The notes: generated from the sequence alone by a model not told the origin. Shown: positions 1 to 9,233, numbered from the stretch's first letter. The stretch is 64,000 nucleotides of DNA from Halorubrum rutilum (GCF_024494565.1 NZ_JANHDN010000007.1:140497-204496), one strand, 5' to 3'. Numbers and translations: made by a program.

Positions 1-505
1 CGTGCTCGGAGCGGTGGTACACCTCGACGACGCTCCCGTCGTCCGGCCCGGCCTCCTGGTGGACCAGGTTGCCGACGCGGCCCTCGACCATGTCCGGCGA
101 GAAGGCGCAGGCGGCGACGAGCTCGGCGCCGGCCGGCGGCGCGCCGCGCAGCTCGACGTGCGTCAGGTGCGTGTCGCTCACCACGAGGTCGAACTGGTGG
201 ATCGTGTACCGCCCCGCGTCGTACTCGGTCTCGACGAGGGGGGTGTCGCCGTCGTAGTGCTGGCGCGTCGTCGCGAGGTCGTCGAACCAGCGGACGCCGC
301 GGCCGGCCGTGATCCCCATTCGGAGCCGGTCGGCCCCGCCGACTCCCGACAGGGCGTACGAACAGTCGTGGACGGCGCCGTCGGGCCCGACGTGGACCAG
401 ACGGCCGTCGTCGCCCGTGAACGCGCCGGCGGTCGTGGGACGCTCCGCCGGATAGCGCTCGCCGCGCCGACGTTCGTGCTCCGTGAGAGCGGTTCGCAGT
501 CGCAT
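1..505 (-). CDS. Glycoside hydrolase family 15-like glucoamylase, N-terminal part (runs off the window)
   Basis: This gene is read on the minus strand from an ATG at 505 and is still open at base 1, so only about 168 N-terminal residues are visible. They begin MRLRTALTEHERRRGERYP and continue with GRLVHVGPDGAVHDCSYAL and a GGADRLRMGITAG segment. This matches my memory of the N-terminal beta-sandwich of haloarchaeal GH15 glucan 1,4-alpha-glucosidases, which release glucose from starch or glycogen chain ends. The catalytic (alpha/alpha)6 barrel would lie outside the window. It is divergent from a GH13 amylase followed by MalQ, which supports a role in alpha-glucan breakdown. The family call is from memory of related sequences and is moderately sure. 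Confidence 0.7.
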   Translation of the reverse strand, partial: MRLRTALTEHERRRGERYPAERPTTAGAFTGDDGRLVHVGPDGAVHDCSYALSGVGGADRLRMGITAGRGVRWFDDLATTRQHYDGDTPLVETEYDAGRYTIHQFDLVVSDTHLTHVELRGAPPAGAELVAACAFSPDMVEGRVGNLVHQEAGPDDGSVVEVYHRSEH

Positions 506-616
506 AGTCGCCCTGCGATTTCCGGGGTAAAAGCCTTGACGAACGAGGCGACCCCTCGGTCCGAGGGGACCGACCGAAGAGCAACACCGAAGACCCCAGG
601 CGTCAATGGGTGCCAC

Positions 617-2779
617 ATGCACCACCCTGGACCCCCCCGATTCCTCTCGACCGGGGAGACGACGCAGCTCGCGCCGCGGGACCCGGACCCGTCGGCGAGC
701 TACGAGTGGCGCGTCGCCGACGCGCCGCCGGACAGCGACGCGACCGTGGGCGAGCGGTCCGTGACCGACTTCACGCCGGACGTCCCCGGACGGTACCGGC
801 TCGGGCTCGACGCGCCCGACGGCGACCACCTCCTGACGGTGCGCGCGTTCCCGGCGAGCTACGAGGGCGTCGACGTCGCCGGCGGCAGCGGGACCGCGAT
901 CCGCGACCGCGACGCCGACCGGGCCGCGATCGACTACGGCGCCGAGCGCGCCCGCGAGGGCGTCGGGCGGCCGCGCGTCCGGCTGGACGCGACCGTCGAG
1001 GAGGCGGCGGGCGAAGGCGGGGGCGCGGCGGGGCGAGACGAGGGCACGGCGGGCCGAGACGAGAGCGCGGCGGGCCGAGACGAGGTCGTCGTCCGGGCGA
1101 CGCCGACGCCGAACCCCGAGTCGGCCCTCGACGCGTCCGAGCTGGCCGTCACCTTCGTCGTGGACGACCGCGACGTCGAGGCGGCGGTCGGGGAGGGGCG
1201 GCGGAACCCGCGAGACGCGCTCCGGACGACCGACGACGGCCGGACGCTCCGGATCCCGACCGAGGCCGTGCCGGACCGGCTGCGCGTCCACGGCGTCGCC
1301 GTCGCCCGCGAGCCGGGGCGCGAACGGCGGGTGAGCGTCGCCGACGCGGTCGCGGTCGAGCGCACCGACCGGAGCGAGCTCGCCGGGGACGACGGTCCCG
1401 AACCCGCCGAGCCGGAGCTGACGGCGCCGACGGGCCCCGACGGTCACGCCTTCGAGACCGTCCGGCTCAACCAGCCGCCGGAGTGGACGACTGACGCGAC
1501 CGTCTACGAGGTGTACGTCCGGACGTTCGCCGACGCCGACGAGGGGGAGGCGTTCGCGGCGATCGAAGGGCGGATCCCGGAGATCGCCGACCTCGGCGTC
1601 GACACGCTGTGGCTCACGCCCGTGCTCGAACACGACGGGAAGCCGCACGGCTACAACATCGTCGACTTCTTCGACGTCGCCGAGGACCTCGGCGACCGCG
1701 ACGACTACGAGGCGCTGGTGGAGACCGCCCACGACCACGGGATGCGGGTGCTGTTCGACTTCGTCGCCAACCACACCGCGCGCGACCACGAGTGGTTCCG
1801 AGACGCCTATCGGAATCCCGAGTCGCCGTACCGCGACCGCTACGAGTGGCAGGAGTCCGGCGAGCCGGGGACGTACTTCGACTGGGAGCTGATCGCGAAC
1901 CTGAACCACGCGAACCTCGACGTGCGCCGCTTCCTCCTCGACGTGGTCGACGAGTGGGCGCCGCTCGTGGACGGGTTCCGCTGCGACATGGCGTGGGCCG
2001 TGCCCGACTCGTTCTGGCGCGAGCTCCGCGACCGGGTGAAGGCGAAGGACCGCGAGTTCCTGCTGATGGACGAGACGATCCCGTACATCCCCGGCTTCCA
2101 CGAGGGGATGTTCGACGTCCACTTCGACGCGACGCTGTACTTCCAGCTCCGGCAGGTCGGGCGCGGCGCCGAGCCGGCCGCGTCGCTGCTCGACGCGATC
2201 GACCGGCGCCCGGAGATCGGCTTCCCCGACCACGCCGGCTTCCTCCAGTACATCGAGAACCACGACGAGACGCGCTACCGCGTCGAGTGCGGAGACGCCG
2301 CCGCGGCCGCCGCGGGGGCGGCGACGGTGACGCTGCCCGGCGTGCCGATGGTGTACGCCGGCCAGGAGATCGGCCAGCGCGGCCGCCGAGACGCGATCGC
2401 GTGGGACCACGCCCGCGACGAGGTCCGCGAGCGCTACGAGCGCCTGCTCGCGACCCGCGCCGACCACAGGGCGCTCGGTCCCGACGGCGACCTCGAACGG
2501 GTGGAGTACCACGTCGCCAGCGGCGACCTCGACGAGCGGCCGATCGCCGCCAGCGGGAACGTGCACCCCGACGACGTGGTGGCGTTCCGCCGGAGCGACG
2601 GCGAGGAGTCGCTGATCGTCGTCCTCAACTTCGCGCCCGAGACGGCGAGCGTCGCCGTCGACGCCGCCCACGCCGACCGCGACCTGGTCACCGGCGACCC
2701 CTGCGTCGTCGTCGACGGCGACGGGACCGAGCGGATCCGCGCCGACGAGGTCGCGGTCGTCCGGGAGACCGGCCGGTGA
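617..2779 (+). CDS. Alpha-amylase family (GH13) glycosyl hydrolase
   Basis: The 720-residue protein has an N-terminal beta-sandwich/linker half (about 1-290) and a GH13 TIM barrel from PPEWTTDATVYEVYVRTF onward. Conserved GH13 regions are visible: DFVANH (region I), DGFRCDMAW with the nucleophile Asp (II), LLMDETIP with the acid/base Glu (III) and ENHDETR (IV). A C-terminal beta domain follows. It should hydrolyse or rearrange alpha-1,4-glucans; MalQ follows 51 bp downstream and a GH15 gene is divergent. The ATG at 617 was chosen because the frame upstream of it lies over the divergent gene and promoter. A three-copy 21-bp in-frame repeat (AAGRDEG-like, 1025-1087) expands a surface loop. The exact substrate is unknown, and no export signal is visible, so it is probably cytoplasmic. 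Confidence 0.88.
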   Translation: MHHPGPPRFLSTGETTQLAPRDPDPSASYEWRVADAPPDSDATVGERSVTDFTPDVPGRYRLGLDAPDGDHLLTVRAFPASYEGVDVAGGSGTAIRDRDADRAAIDYGAERAREGVGRPRVRLDATVEEAAGEGGGAAGRDEGTAGRDESAAGRDEVVVRATPTPNPESALDASELAVTFVVDDRDVEAAVGEGRRNPRDALRTTDDGRTLRIPTEAVPDRLRVHGVAVAREPGRERRVSVADAVAVERTDRSELAGDDGPEPAEPELTAPTGPDGHAFETVRLNQPPEWTTDATVYEVYVRTFADADEGEAFAAIEGRIPEIADLGVDTLWLTPVLEHDGKPHGYNIVDFFDVAEDLGDRDDYEALVETAHDHGMRVLFDFVANHTARDHEWFRDAYRNPESPYRDRYEWQESGEPGTYFDWELIANLNHANLDVRRFLLDVVDEWAPLVDGFRCDMAWAVPDSFWRELRDRVKAKDREFLLMDETIPYIPGFHEGMFDVHFDATLYFQLRQVGRGAEPAASLLDAIDRRPEIGFPDHAGFLQYIENHDETRYRVECGDAAAAAAGAATVTLPGVPMVYAGQEIGQRGRRDAIAWDHARDEVRERYERLLATRADHRALGPDGDLERVEYHVASGDLDERPIAASGNVHPDDVVAFRRSDGEESLIVVLNFAPETASVAVDAAHADRDLVTGDPCVVVDGDGTERIRADEVAVVRETGR
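1025..1087 (+). repeat. Three in-frame 21-bp tandem repeats in the amylase gene
   Basis: Three consecutive 21-bp units (1025-1045, 1046-1066, 1067-1087) encode (A/T)-A-G-R-D-E-x. They differ at only a few bases. They sit in the N-terminal sandwich region between beta-strand-like segments and probably form a flexible acidic surface loop. Copy number would be expected to vary between strains. Confidence 0.8.
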
Positions 2780-2830
2780 CCCGTCCCCGCGGACGCAACG
2801 CTTGAGTCGGTGGGGGTCACAGGGGGACGC

Positions 2831-4339
2831 ATGCGATTCGACCGCTCCGCCGGCGTGTTCTGTCACGTCACCTCGCTGCCGGGACGACACGGGATCGGCG
2901 ACCTCGGCGACGGCGCCGAAGCGTTCCTCTCCTTCCTCGGCGACGCCGACGTCGACCTCTGGCAGATCTGCCCGGTCGGCCCGACGACGAGCGCCGCCGG
3001 GGAGTCGCCGTACCAGTCGCCGTCGGCGTTCGCCGGCAACCCCCTCCTGATCGACCTCGACGGGCTCGTCGCCGACGGCTGGCTCGACGAGTCCGACCTC
3101 GAACCGGTCCCCGACTTCCCGGACGACCGCGTCGACTACCCGGCGGTCAGGGAGTACAAGCTCCCGCTGTTGCGGACCGCCTTCGAGCGGTTCGACGAGA
3201 CCGTAGAGGACGGCGGGGACGCCGGGGCGGAGGCGGCGGCCGAGCTCGACGCCTTCCGCGAGCGCGAGCCGTGGCTCGCCGACTACGCCCTGTTCCGGGC
3301 GCTCTCGGAGGCCCGGCCGGAGGGGACGTGGGTCGAGTGGCCCGACCCGCTCCGGACGCGCGACCCCGAGGCGCTCGCGGAGGCGCGCGACGAACGCGCG
3401 ACCGAGGTCCGCTTCCGGGAGTTCGTCCAGTGGACGTTCGACCGGCAGTGGCGCGAGCTCCGGGCGGTCGCGGCCGACGAGGGGGTCTCGATCGTCGGCG
3501 ACGTGCCGATCTACGTCGCGCTCGACTCGGCCGACGTGTGGGCGAACCCCGGAGCGTTCCGGCTGGACGAGGCGAACCGCCCCACCGCGGTGGCGGGCGT
3601 CCCGCCGAATCCGGGCGACGACGGCCAGCGCTGGGGGAACCCCGTCTACGACTGGGAGCGGCTCGCCGAGCGCGGCTACGACTGGTGGCTCGCCCGGTTC
3701 CGGCGCCTGTTCGACCTCGCCGACGTGGCGCGGCTCGACCACTTCCTCGGCTTCGTGAAGTACTGGGCGATCCCGGCCGACCGCGACGACCCGGCCGCCG
3801 GCGAGTGGCGCGAGGGGCCGGGGCGCGACCTGTTCGAGGCGGTGGAGCGCGAGCTGGGGCGGGCCCCGTTCATCGCCGAGGACCTCGGCTTCGAGGAGCC
3901 GAGGATGAACGAGCTGATGGCCGAGTTCGGCTTCCCGGGCATGCGCGTCCCGCAGTACGCCGACTGGTGCGAGGAGGGGAACCCCTACCAGCCGATGCAC
4001 TACCCGGAGGGCGTCGTCGGCTACACGTCGACCCACGACACGGACACGTGGGTCGGCTACTACGAGGACCTCCCCGAGCGCCAGCGCGACTGCTTCCGGT
4101 ACAACGTCGGCGCCGACGGCGACCGCGCGGTCGAGTGGGAGATCGTCGACGAGGTGTGGGCCTCCGAGGCGGTGATCGCGATGACGACGATGCAGGACCT
4201 GCTCGGGCTCGGCAGCGAGGCGCGGTTCAACGAGCCGGGGACCGTCGACGGCAACTGGGAGTGGCGCGTGACCCGGGACGACCTCGACGACGAGATCGCC
4301 GACCGGCTGTGGGAGCTCGCCGGGCGGCACATTCGCTAA
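2831..4339 (+). CDS. malQ: 4-alpha-glucanotransferase (amylomaltase, GH77)
   Basis: This 502-residue protein matches MalQ along its length: RSAGVFCHVTSLPGRHGIGDLG at the N-terminus, the QICPVGPT...GESPYQSPSAFAGNP substrate-binding segment, IVGDVPIYVALDSADVW, RLDHFLGF with the expected nucleophile Asp, FIAEDLGF with the acid/base Glu, and YTSTHDTDT with the transition-state Asp. It transfers alpha-1,4-glucan segments between maltodextrins in the cytoplasm. The ATG at 2831 is preceded by a G-rich tract and puts the conserved RSAGVF segment next to the N-terminus. It lies 51 bp after the GH13 gene on the same strand and is probably cotranscribed. Confidence 0.95.
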   Translation: MRFDRSAGVFCHVTSLPGRHGIGDLGDGAEAFLSFLGDADVDLWQICPVGPTTSAAGESPYQSPSAFAGNPLLIDLDGLVADGWLDESDLEPVPDFPDDRVDYPAVREYKLPLLRTAFERFDETVEDGGDAGAEAAAELDAFREREPWLADYALFRALSEARPEGTWVEWPDPLRTRDPEALAEARDERATEVRFREFVQWTFDRQWRELRAVAADEGVSIVGDVPIYVALDSADVWANPGAFRLDEANRPTAVAGVPPNPGDDGQRWGNPVYDWERLAERGYDWWLARFRRLFDLADVARLDHFLGFVKYWAIPADRDDPAAGEWREGPGRDLFEAVERELGRAPFIAEDLGFEEPRMNELMAEFGFPGMRVPQYADWCEEGNPYQPMHYPEGVVGYTSTHDTDTWVGYYEDLPERQRDCFRYNVGADGDRAVEWEIVDEVWASEAVIAMTTMQDLLGLGSEARFNEPGTVDGNWEWRVTRDDLDDEIADRLWELAGRHIR

Positions 4340-4374
4340 CGGGGCCGAGCGTCGACGAAGGAGAGGGCGGGCGG

Positions 4375-4584
4375 TTATCGCCGGCCGACGATGAAGTACA
4401 GCACGAGCCCGAGCAGCGGTGCGAGGAACGCGACGACGGCCCACAGGAACGCGGGCTGGTCGCTGCGCTGCTTCGCGTCCGAGTAGATCCAGACGATGAT
4501 ACCCAGCTGTACGAGCAGTACCAGTAGACCGAACAGGAGGGCGATCCCGCCGGCCAGCGCCTCCTGAAGCAGTATCGGGGACAT
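4375..4584 (-). CDS. Small two-helix membrane protein (PLDc_N-like)
   Basis: The 69-residue protein has two hydrophobic segments (about 10-33 and 47-65). Between them lies WIYSDAKQRSDQPAFLW, and the chain ends GLVLYFIVGRR. The hydrophobic-WxxxDAxxR-hydrophobic-YxxVGR layout is that of the phospholipase D nuclease N-terminal-like (PLDc_N) family of small membrane proteins. Their function is unknown. It converges on malQ with 35 bp between the stops. The family assignment is from pattern only; reality of the gene is well supported by the membrane topology and clear start. Confidence 0.72.
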   Translation of the reverse strand: MSPILLQEALAGGIALLFGLLVLLVQLGIIVWIYSDAKQRSDQPAFLWAVVAFLAPLLGLVLYFIVGRR

Positions 4585-4617
4585 CGGTCGAACTCACTCG
4601 CGGGCGTAATAAGTGTC

Positions 4618-4663
4618 TTTGGTATCGCGGTATCCCCACCTTTGGTATCGCGGTGTCCCCACC
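4618..4663. repeat. Tandem duplication of a 23-bp unit upstream of TFB
   Basis: Two adjacent 23-bp copies (4618-4640 and 4641-4663) begin TTTGGTATCGCGG and differ at one base. They lie in the 358-bp gap between the small membrane protein (minus) and TFB (plus). They may be a paired regulator-binding site or a replication slip. Apart from this repeat, an AT-rich tract near 4710-4722 and the TFB promoter, I see nothing in the gap. Confidence 0.75.
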
Positions 4664-4852
4664 CACTCGCTCCCGCGTCGCGGCGCCGGTGCGGCGGGGA
4701 GTCTATCACGAAATATCTATATAGTAGCGATCGACGGATCGACGCGACTCGATCGGCGACGGCGATAGACGAGAAACCGGCAGCTACTATCGCCGTGACG
4801 CCGTGTGCGATGCGCTCTGCCGTCGGTTTTCGTTCTCGATATCGAAGCGAGG

Positions 4853-4861
4853 ATTTAAATA
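4853..4861 (+). promoter_or_regulatory. TATA-box candidate for the TFB gene
   Basis: The sequence ATTTAAATA is preceded by the purine-rich GAAGCGAGG, a BRE-like context. It lies about 82-90 bp before the TFB start codon. Unlike most genes here, this transcript would therefore carry a 5' leader of roughly 55-60 nt. Confidence 0.55.
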
Positions 4862-4942
4862 CGTTCGGTCCTTACCCGTTAGTGAGGAAACCAACCGAGA
4901 AGCGTCTCTCGGTCCCCTCGTTCCCTCCATTTGAACCAACCA

Positions 4943-5914
4943 ATGAGCGAAAACGTTCGAACGTACACGGCGGAGCACGTCGGCGACGAGGAGGAGACCG
5001 AGTCGTCGGACGAGGAACTGCGATGTCCCGAGTGCGGCGGCCAGCTCGCGACCGACACCGAGCACGGCGAGACTGTGTGTGTCGACTGCGGGCTCGTCGT
5101 CGAGGAGGACGAGATCGACCGCGGGCCGGAGTGGCGCGCGTTCGACTCCAAGGAGAAGGACAACAAGTCGCGCGTCGGCGCCCCGACGACGAACATGATG
5201 CACGACAAGGGGCTCTCGACCAACATCGGCTGGCAGGACAAGGACGCCTACGGGAAGTCCCTGTCGAGCCGCCAGCGCGAGAAGATGCAGCGGCTGCGCA
5301 CCTGGAACGAGCGGTTCCGCACCCGCGACTCCAAGGAGCGGAACCTGAAACAGGCGCTCGGCGAGATCGACCGGATGGCCTCGGCGCTCGGCCTCCCGGA
5401 CAACGTCCGCGAGACCGCCTCGGTCATCTACCGCCGCGCGCTCGACGAGGACCTCCTGCCCGGCCGCTCGATCGAGGGCGTCTCGACGGCCTCGCTGTAC
5501 GCGGCCGCCCGACAGGCGGGCACGCCGCGGAGCCTCGACGAGATCGCGGCCGTCTCCCGCGTCGAGAAGGACGAGATCGCCCGGACGTACCGCTACGTCG
5601 TCCGCGAGCTCAAGCTGGAGATCCAGCCCGCGGACCCCGAGAGCTACGTCCCCCGGTTCGCCTCGGACCTCGGCCTCTCCGACGAGGCCGAGCGCCGCGC
5701 CCGGTCGCTGCTCGACACCGCGAAGTCGCAGGGAATCCACTCCGGCAAGTCGCCGGTCGGCCTCGCCGCCGCGGCGGTGTACGCCGCCTCCCTGCTGGTC
5801 AACGAGAAGGTGACCCAGAGCGAGGTCAGCGACGTGGCGAACATCAGCGAGGTCACTATCCGGAACCGCTACCACGAGCTGTTGGAGGCCGAGGACGGCG
5901 TCGCGCTGAGCTGA
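4943..5914 (+). CDS. tfb: Transcription initiation factor IIB (TFB)
   Basis: The 323-residue protein has an N-terminal zinc ribbon (C28, C31, C46, C49 in CPECGG...CVDCG), a B-reader/linker containing RGPEWRAFD and the conserved RVGAPTT stretch, and two cyclin-fold repeats (about 125-210 and 220-315) that bind TBP-TATA and the BRE. It recruits RNA polymerase to archaeal promoters. Haloarchaea usually encode several TFB paralogs; which one this is cannot be told here. An in-frame TTG at 4931 would add four residues, but the ATG is preferred. The upstream 23-bp tandem repeat and long leader suggest specific regulation. Confidence 0.96.
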   Translation: MSENVRTYTAEHVGDEEETESSDEELRCPECGGQLATDTEHGETVCVDCGLVVEEDEIDRGPEWRAFDSKEKDNKSRVGAPTTNMMHDKGLSTNIGWQDKDAYGKSLSSRQREKMQRLRTWNERFRTRDSKERNLKQALGEIDRMASALGLPDNVRETASVIYRRALDEDLLPGRSIEGVSTASLYAAARQAGTPRSLDEIAAVSRVEKDEIARTYRYVVRELKLEIQPADPESYVPRFASDLGLSDEAERRARSLLDTAKSQGIHSGKSPVGLAAAAVYAASLLVNEKVTQSEVSDVANISEVTIRNRYHELLEAEDGVALS

Positions 5915-6067
5915 TCGGCGGCACCGCGCCGACCGCCGCGCGCCGACCGACGGACCGACGTCGTCGACGCTCCGCCGGTTCCTCGACCGACCGCGTTTCG
6001 GCTCCGGACTTTCCTGACGCACGCCGACTTTCCGAACGCACAAGCACCCGCGGGCCGAGCGACGCGT

Positions 6068-6541
6068 ATGGAGACCACCCGTCACTTCACCGCGACGACG
6101 TACGTCGTCAACGACGGCGCGACCGCGCTCCACGCGCACGACCGGCTCGGGATCCGCCTCCCGCCCGGCGGCCACGTCGACCGCGACGAGCTCCCGCACG
6201 AGGCGGCGCTCCGCGAGGTCCGCGAGGAGACCGGCCTGGAGGCGGAGCTGGTCGCGACGCGGTCGTCGATCGAGGGGCCCAACACCCGCGGCCTCCCGGA
6301 GCCGGCCCACCTGATGCTCCACGACATCAACGTCCACGAGGACGGGTCGGTGGGTCACCAGCACGTCGATCACCTCTACTACGCCCGCGTCGGCTCCCGC
6401 GAGATCGCGCCGGGCGCCGACGACGAGGTCGACCCGGAGGCGTGGCGCTGGTACACCCCGGCCGAGCTGGCCGCGAGCGACCTGCAGCCGGACGTGATCG
6501 AGCTCGGCCGCGAGGCGATCGCGGCCGTCGAGGACGCGTAG
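6068..6541 (+). CDS. Nudix hydrolase
   Basis: This 157-residue protein carries a complete Nudix box at about residues 37-59: G-x5-E-x7-REVREETGL, starting in PGGHVDRDELPHEAALREV. This loop binds the catalytic divalent metal and cleaves nucleoside diphosphates linked to another group. The remainder fits one Nudix fold, with a C-terminal WRWYTPAEL segment. The substrate cannot be inferred. It lies 153 bp after TFB and 143 bp before the next gene, both on the same strand. Confidence 0.9.
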   Translation: METTRHFTATTYVVNDGATALHAHDRLGIRLPPGGHVDRDELPHEAALREVREETGLEAELVATRSSIEGPNTRGLPEPAHLMLHDINVHEDGSVGHQHVDHLYYARVGSREIAPGADDEVDPEAWRWYTPAELAASDLQPDVIELGREAIAAVEDA

Positions 6542-6684
6542 TCGGTCGACGGCGCGACGGGCCCCTCGCCCGAAAGCGCCGGCCGGCGCGTCGACCGGTG
6601 ACGGCGATCCCCGCCCGATCGGCGTCAGACGGCCGTCTCACGGTCCGGAAGGTATTTGGGTCGTTGCAGGCGACATAAAGCAAG

Positions 6685-9060
6685 ATGGACGCAGAGCGAC
6701 GATCGGAGATCGCCGAGTGGGACGCCCGCGAGTTCTCTGGCGGGTTCGCCGAGCTCGGTCGCCTCGTCGACGGCGGGTTCTCCGGCGCGGTGACCGACGG
6801 GGCGGCGTGGCTGTTCGTGTTCGAGGGCCGCGTCGTCGGGGCGGTCGACGGCGACCTCGACGACTTCGCGGAGGCCTCGGGGACGCTGTACGAGGCCCCG
6901 GAACCGGTCCTCCCGGTCCTGTTCGCGATGCAGGAGCGGGGCGGCGAGCCGCGGGCGCAGTACTACACGAACGACACCCCGCTCTCGGAGGCGGACCGGA
7001 AGCTCTCGCAGGGCGGGTTCACCGGCTACGTCGAGCTCTCCGAGAACGTGCTCTCGGGCGACTACTACGTCACGTACACGGCCGGCGAGTCGATGGCCGC
7101 CGCGTACGTCGGCAACTCCCGACGGCTCGAGACCGGCGAGAAGGCGTTCTCACTGGCCGACGACGAGGTCGGTATCTACACCGTCTACGAGGTCGACCTG
7201 AGCGTCCGGGAGATCCCGTCCGGCGGTCCGGAGGCCGACGACGACGGGGAGGCCGACGACGACGGGGAGGCCGACGACGACGGGGAGGCCGACGACGACG
7301 CGGACGCCGGCCCGCCGGCGAGCGCCGGATCGGTGAGCGCCGGATCGACAGGAGACGTGGCTGGCGACGAAGACCCCGACGGCGAGGCGATCGACGCGGA
7401 CCCGGCCGCCGACCGCGGCGACGGCGGCCCGACGGGCGACGAGTCGAACGGCGGGGGAACGACCCGGGACCCGGAGGCCGTCGGACGCGGGACGGCCGAG
7501 GGCGACCGGGACCCCGACGCTCGGAGCGCCGACGAGCCGGCCGACGACGACCGCCCGTCGCCCGTCGAGATCGACGCGGCGGGCGACCGCGACGAGGGGC
7601 GCGGACCCCGGAGTTCGGACGAGGGACCGACCGAGGGCGGCGTCGGCGCGGACGCGTCGACGGCGAGCGCCGCCGACGGCGCCGCGAACGTCGCCGACGC
7701 GCGGTCGGTCGACGCTCCCGACGGACGGGACCGCGACGCGCGGACCGCCGACGCCGCCGGTCGGGACCGCGACGGCGACGGGGGAGACGGGGCCCGCCCC
7801 GACGACGACGTGTTCTCCGAGGAGGAGCAGTGGCGCGAGCAGAAGTCCATCCCCGCGCTGGACCCGTCGGAAGCGAGCGACCCGCCGGAGAACCGCGACG
7901 GCGACGCGATGACGTCCGGAGGCTCGCGGCGGTCCGGCAGCTCGGACGGGACGGCGAACCGCGGCGGCGGGCCGGCCGCGAACACCGCGAACGAGTCGTC
8001 TCCCGAGCCGCGTTCGACCGGCGAGGGCGGCGCGAACCGGTCGGCCGTGTCGCAGCGCTCGCGCGATTCCGGCGGGTCGCGCGGCGAGGGGTCGCCGCGG
8101 GAGCGGCTCCGACAGCTGGAGGGCGCGCTGGAGGAGTCCGAGCGGGAGCGCGAAGAGCTGGCCGCCGAGCTGGAGGAGTCCGAGCGGGAGCGCGAAGAGC
8201 TGGCCGCCGAGCGCGACGAGCTGGCGTCCGAGGTCGACCGCCTGGAGTCCGAGCTCTCGACGCTCCGCGAGGAGCGCGACCGGCTGCGCGACGAGCTCGC
8301 CGCGGCCCGCGACCGGCTCCCCGAGAGCGACCGCTCGATCTCGCCCGCAGAGGCGCGGAGCGGGACGAACCTCTTCGTCAGGTACGACTCCAAGGGCGGC
8401 GCGACGCTGGAGGACGCCCACGACGGGGCGGTGGACCGCGACGCCCTCCGCGAGAACCTCCGGATCGAACACCACACGAGCTTCGAGACCGAGGGGCTCG
8501 CGGTCGACGGGCGACCGTACGAGGAGTTCCTCCGCGACACGATCGAGTACGGGTTCACCCGCTGGCTCGTCGAGGACCTCCCGTTCGAGGTGAGCGGGAC
8601 GGGGAACCAGGGCGTCCTCCGCGACCTCTACGACGCGATCCCCGAGGTCGACCGCGCGGAGATCGGGGGGTCGGTGTCGATCGCGATCCGCGAGAACGGC
8701 GGGGAGACGCGCGAGCAGCGCACGTTCGACCTCGTCCTGCGCGACCGGATGGGGAACCCCCTGTTCGTCGCCGACCTCAACGACAGCCGGGACCCGACCG
8801 CGGAGGGGACCCTGGAGTCGCTCGTGGGCAACGGCCGCGACATCGCCGAGTCGAACGACTCGTTCGCGGCGGCGTTCGCCGTGACGGAGAGCTTCTTCGA
8901 GCCGGGCGCGTTAGAGACCGCGAGCGACGCCGTCGGCGGCGGGCTGTTCAGTCGGTCGAAGCGCGCGAGCTTCGTGAAGCTCTCGCGCAAGCGGGGGTAC
9001 CACCTCTGTCTGGTCGAGGCGCGCGACGGCGGCTTCCACATGACCGTTCCCGACCTGTAG
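6685..9060 (+). CDS. Large haloarchaeal protein with an acidic disordered middle and a coiled coil; function unknown
   Basis: The 791-residue protein has three parts. Residues 1-180 are a folded N-terminal domain (AAWLFVFEGRVVGAVDG...GGFTGYVELSENVLSGDYYVTY). Residues 180-470 are a D/G/S/R-rich low-complexity acidic region. A coiled coil (about 475-555) precedes a folded C-terminal domain (about 560-791) with GTNLFVRYDSKGGATLEDAHDG and a hydrophobic FVKLSRKRGYHLCLVEARDG end. I do not recognise an enzymatic motif. The layout is that of a scaffold or cytoskeletal/regulatory protein known in haloarchaea only as a conserved protein. Two internal tandem repeats show that the middle expands by slippage. 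It stands alone as a transcription unit. Confidence 0.8.
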   Translation: MDAERRSEIAEWDAREFSGGFAELGRLVDGGFSGAVTDGAAWLFVFEGRVVGAVDGDLDDFAEASGTLYEAPEPVLPVLFAMQERGGEPRAQYYTNDTPLSEADRKLSQGGFTGYVELSENVLSGDYYVTYTAGESMAAAYVGNSRRLETGEKAFSLADDEVGIYTVYEVDLSVREIPSGGPEADDDGEADDDGEADDDGEADDDADAGPPASAGSVSAGSTGDVAGDEDPDGEAIDADPAADRGDGGPTGDESNGGGTTRDPEAVGRGTAEGDRDPDARSADEPADDDRPSPVEIDAAGDRDEGRGPRSSDEGPTEGGVGADASTASAADGAANVADARSVDAPDGRDRDARTADAAGRDRDGDGGDGARPDDDVFSEEEQWREQKSIPALDPSEASDPPENRDGDAMTSGGSRRSGSSDGTANRGGGPAANTANESSPEPRSTGEGGANRSAVSQRSRDSGGSRGEGSPRERLRQLEGALEESEREREELAAELEESEREREELAAERDELASEVDRLESELSTLREERDRLRDELAAARDRLPESDRSISPAEARSGTNLFVRYDSKGGATLEDAHDGAVDRDALRENLRIEHHTSFETEGLAVDGRPYEEFLRDTIEYGFTRWLVEDLPFEVSGTGNQGVLRDLYDAIPEVDRAEIGGSVSIAIRENGGETREQRTFDLVLRDRMGNPLFVADLNDSRDPTAEGTLESLVGNGRDIAESNDSFAAAFAVTESFFEPGALETASDAVGGGLFSRSKRASFVKLSRKRGYHLCLVEARDGGFHMTVPDL
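7231..7299 (+). repeat. Acidic 18-bp tandem repeat (EADDDG), 3.8 copies
   Basis: Three identical 18-bp units (7231-7248, 7249-7266, 7267-7284) and a 15-bp partial unit encode E-A-D-D-D-G repeats. They lie at the start of the disordered part of the 791-residue protein. Confidence 0.9.
8128..8211 (+). repeat. Perfect 42-bp tandem duplication in the coiled coil
   Basis: Two identical 42-bp units (8128-8169 and 8170-8211) encode LEESEREREELAAE twice. A 14-residue unit equals two heptads, so the duplication lengthens the coiled coil without breaking its register. The absence of any mismatch suggests a recent event. Confidence 0.92.
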
Positions 9061-9233
9061 CCCGGGGCGTTCGCGCCGGGGCACGGGCGACCGAGACGGC
9101 ACGAGTGACGGAGACGAGAGACGGGGAGCGAGCGGCGCCGGGGCTACCGTCCGTAACGCGCGACGCGACTGGGGGCGGTGACTCGAGATCAAAACGCGGA
9201 CTCGCGGCCGGCGGTGCGGACGAACGTGGGCGT

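Noticed and set aside
178..618. A 146-codon minus-strand frame over the GH15 start and amylase promoter
   Set aside because: It is in a different frame from the recognisable GH15 sequence and is Ser/Arg/Thr-rich without motifs.
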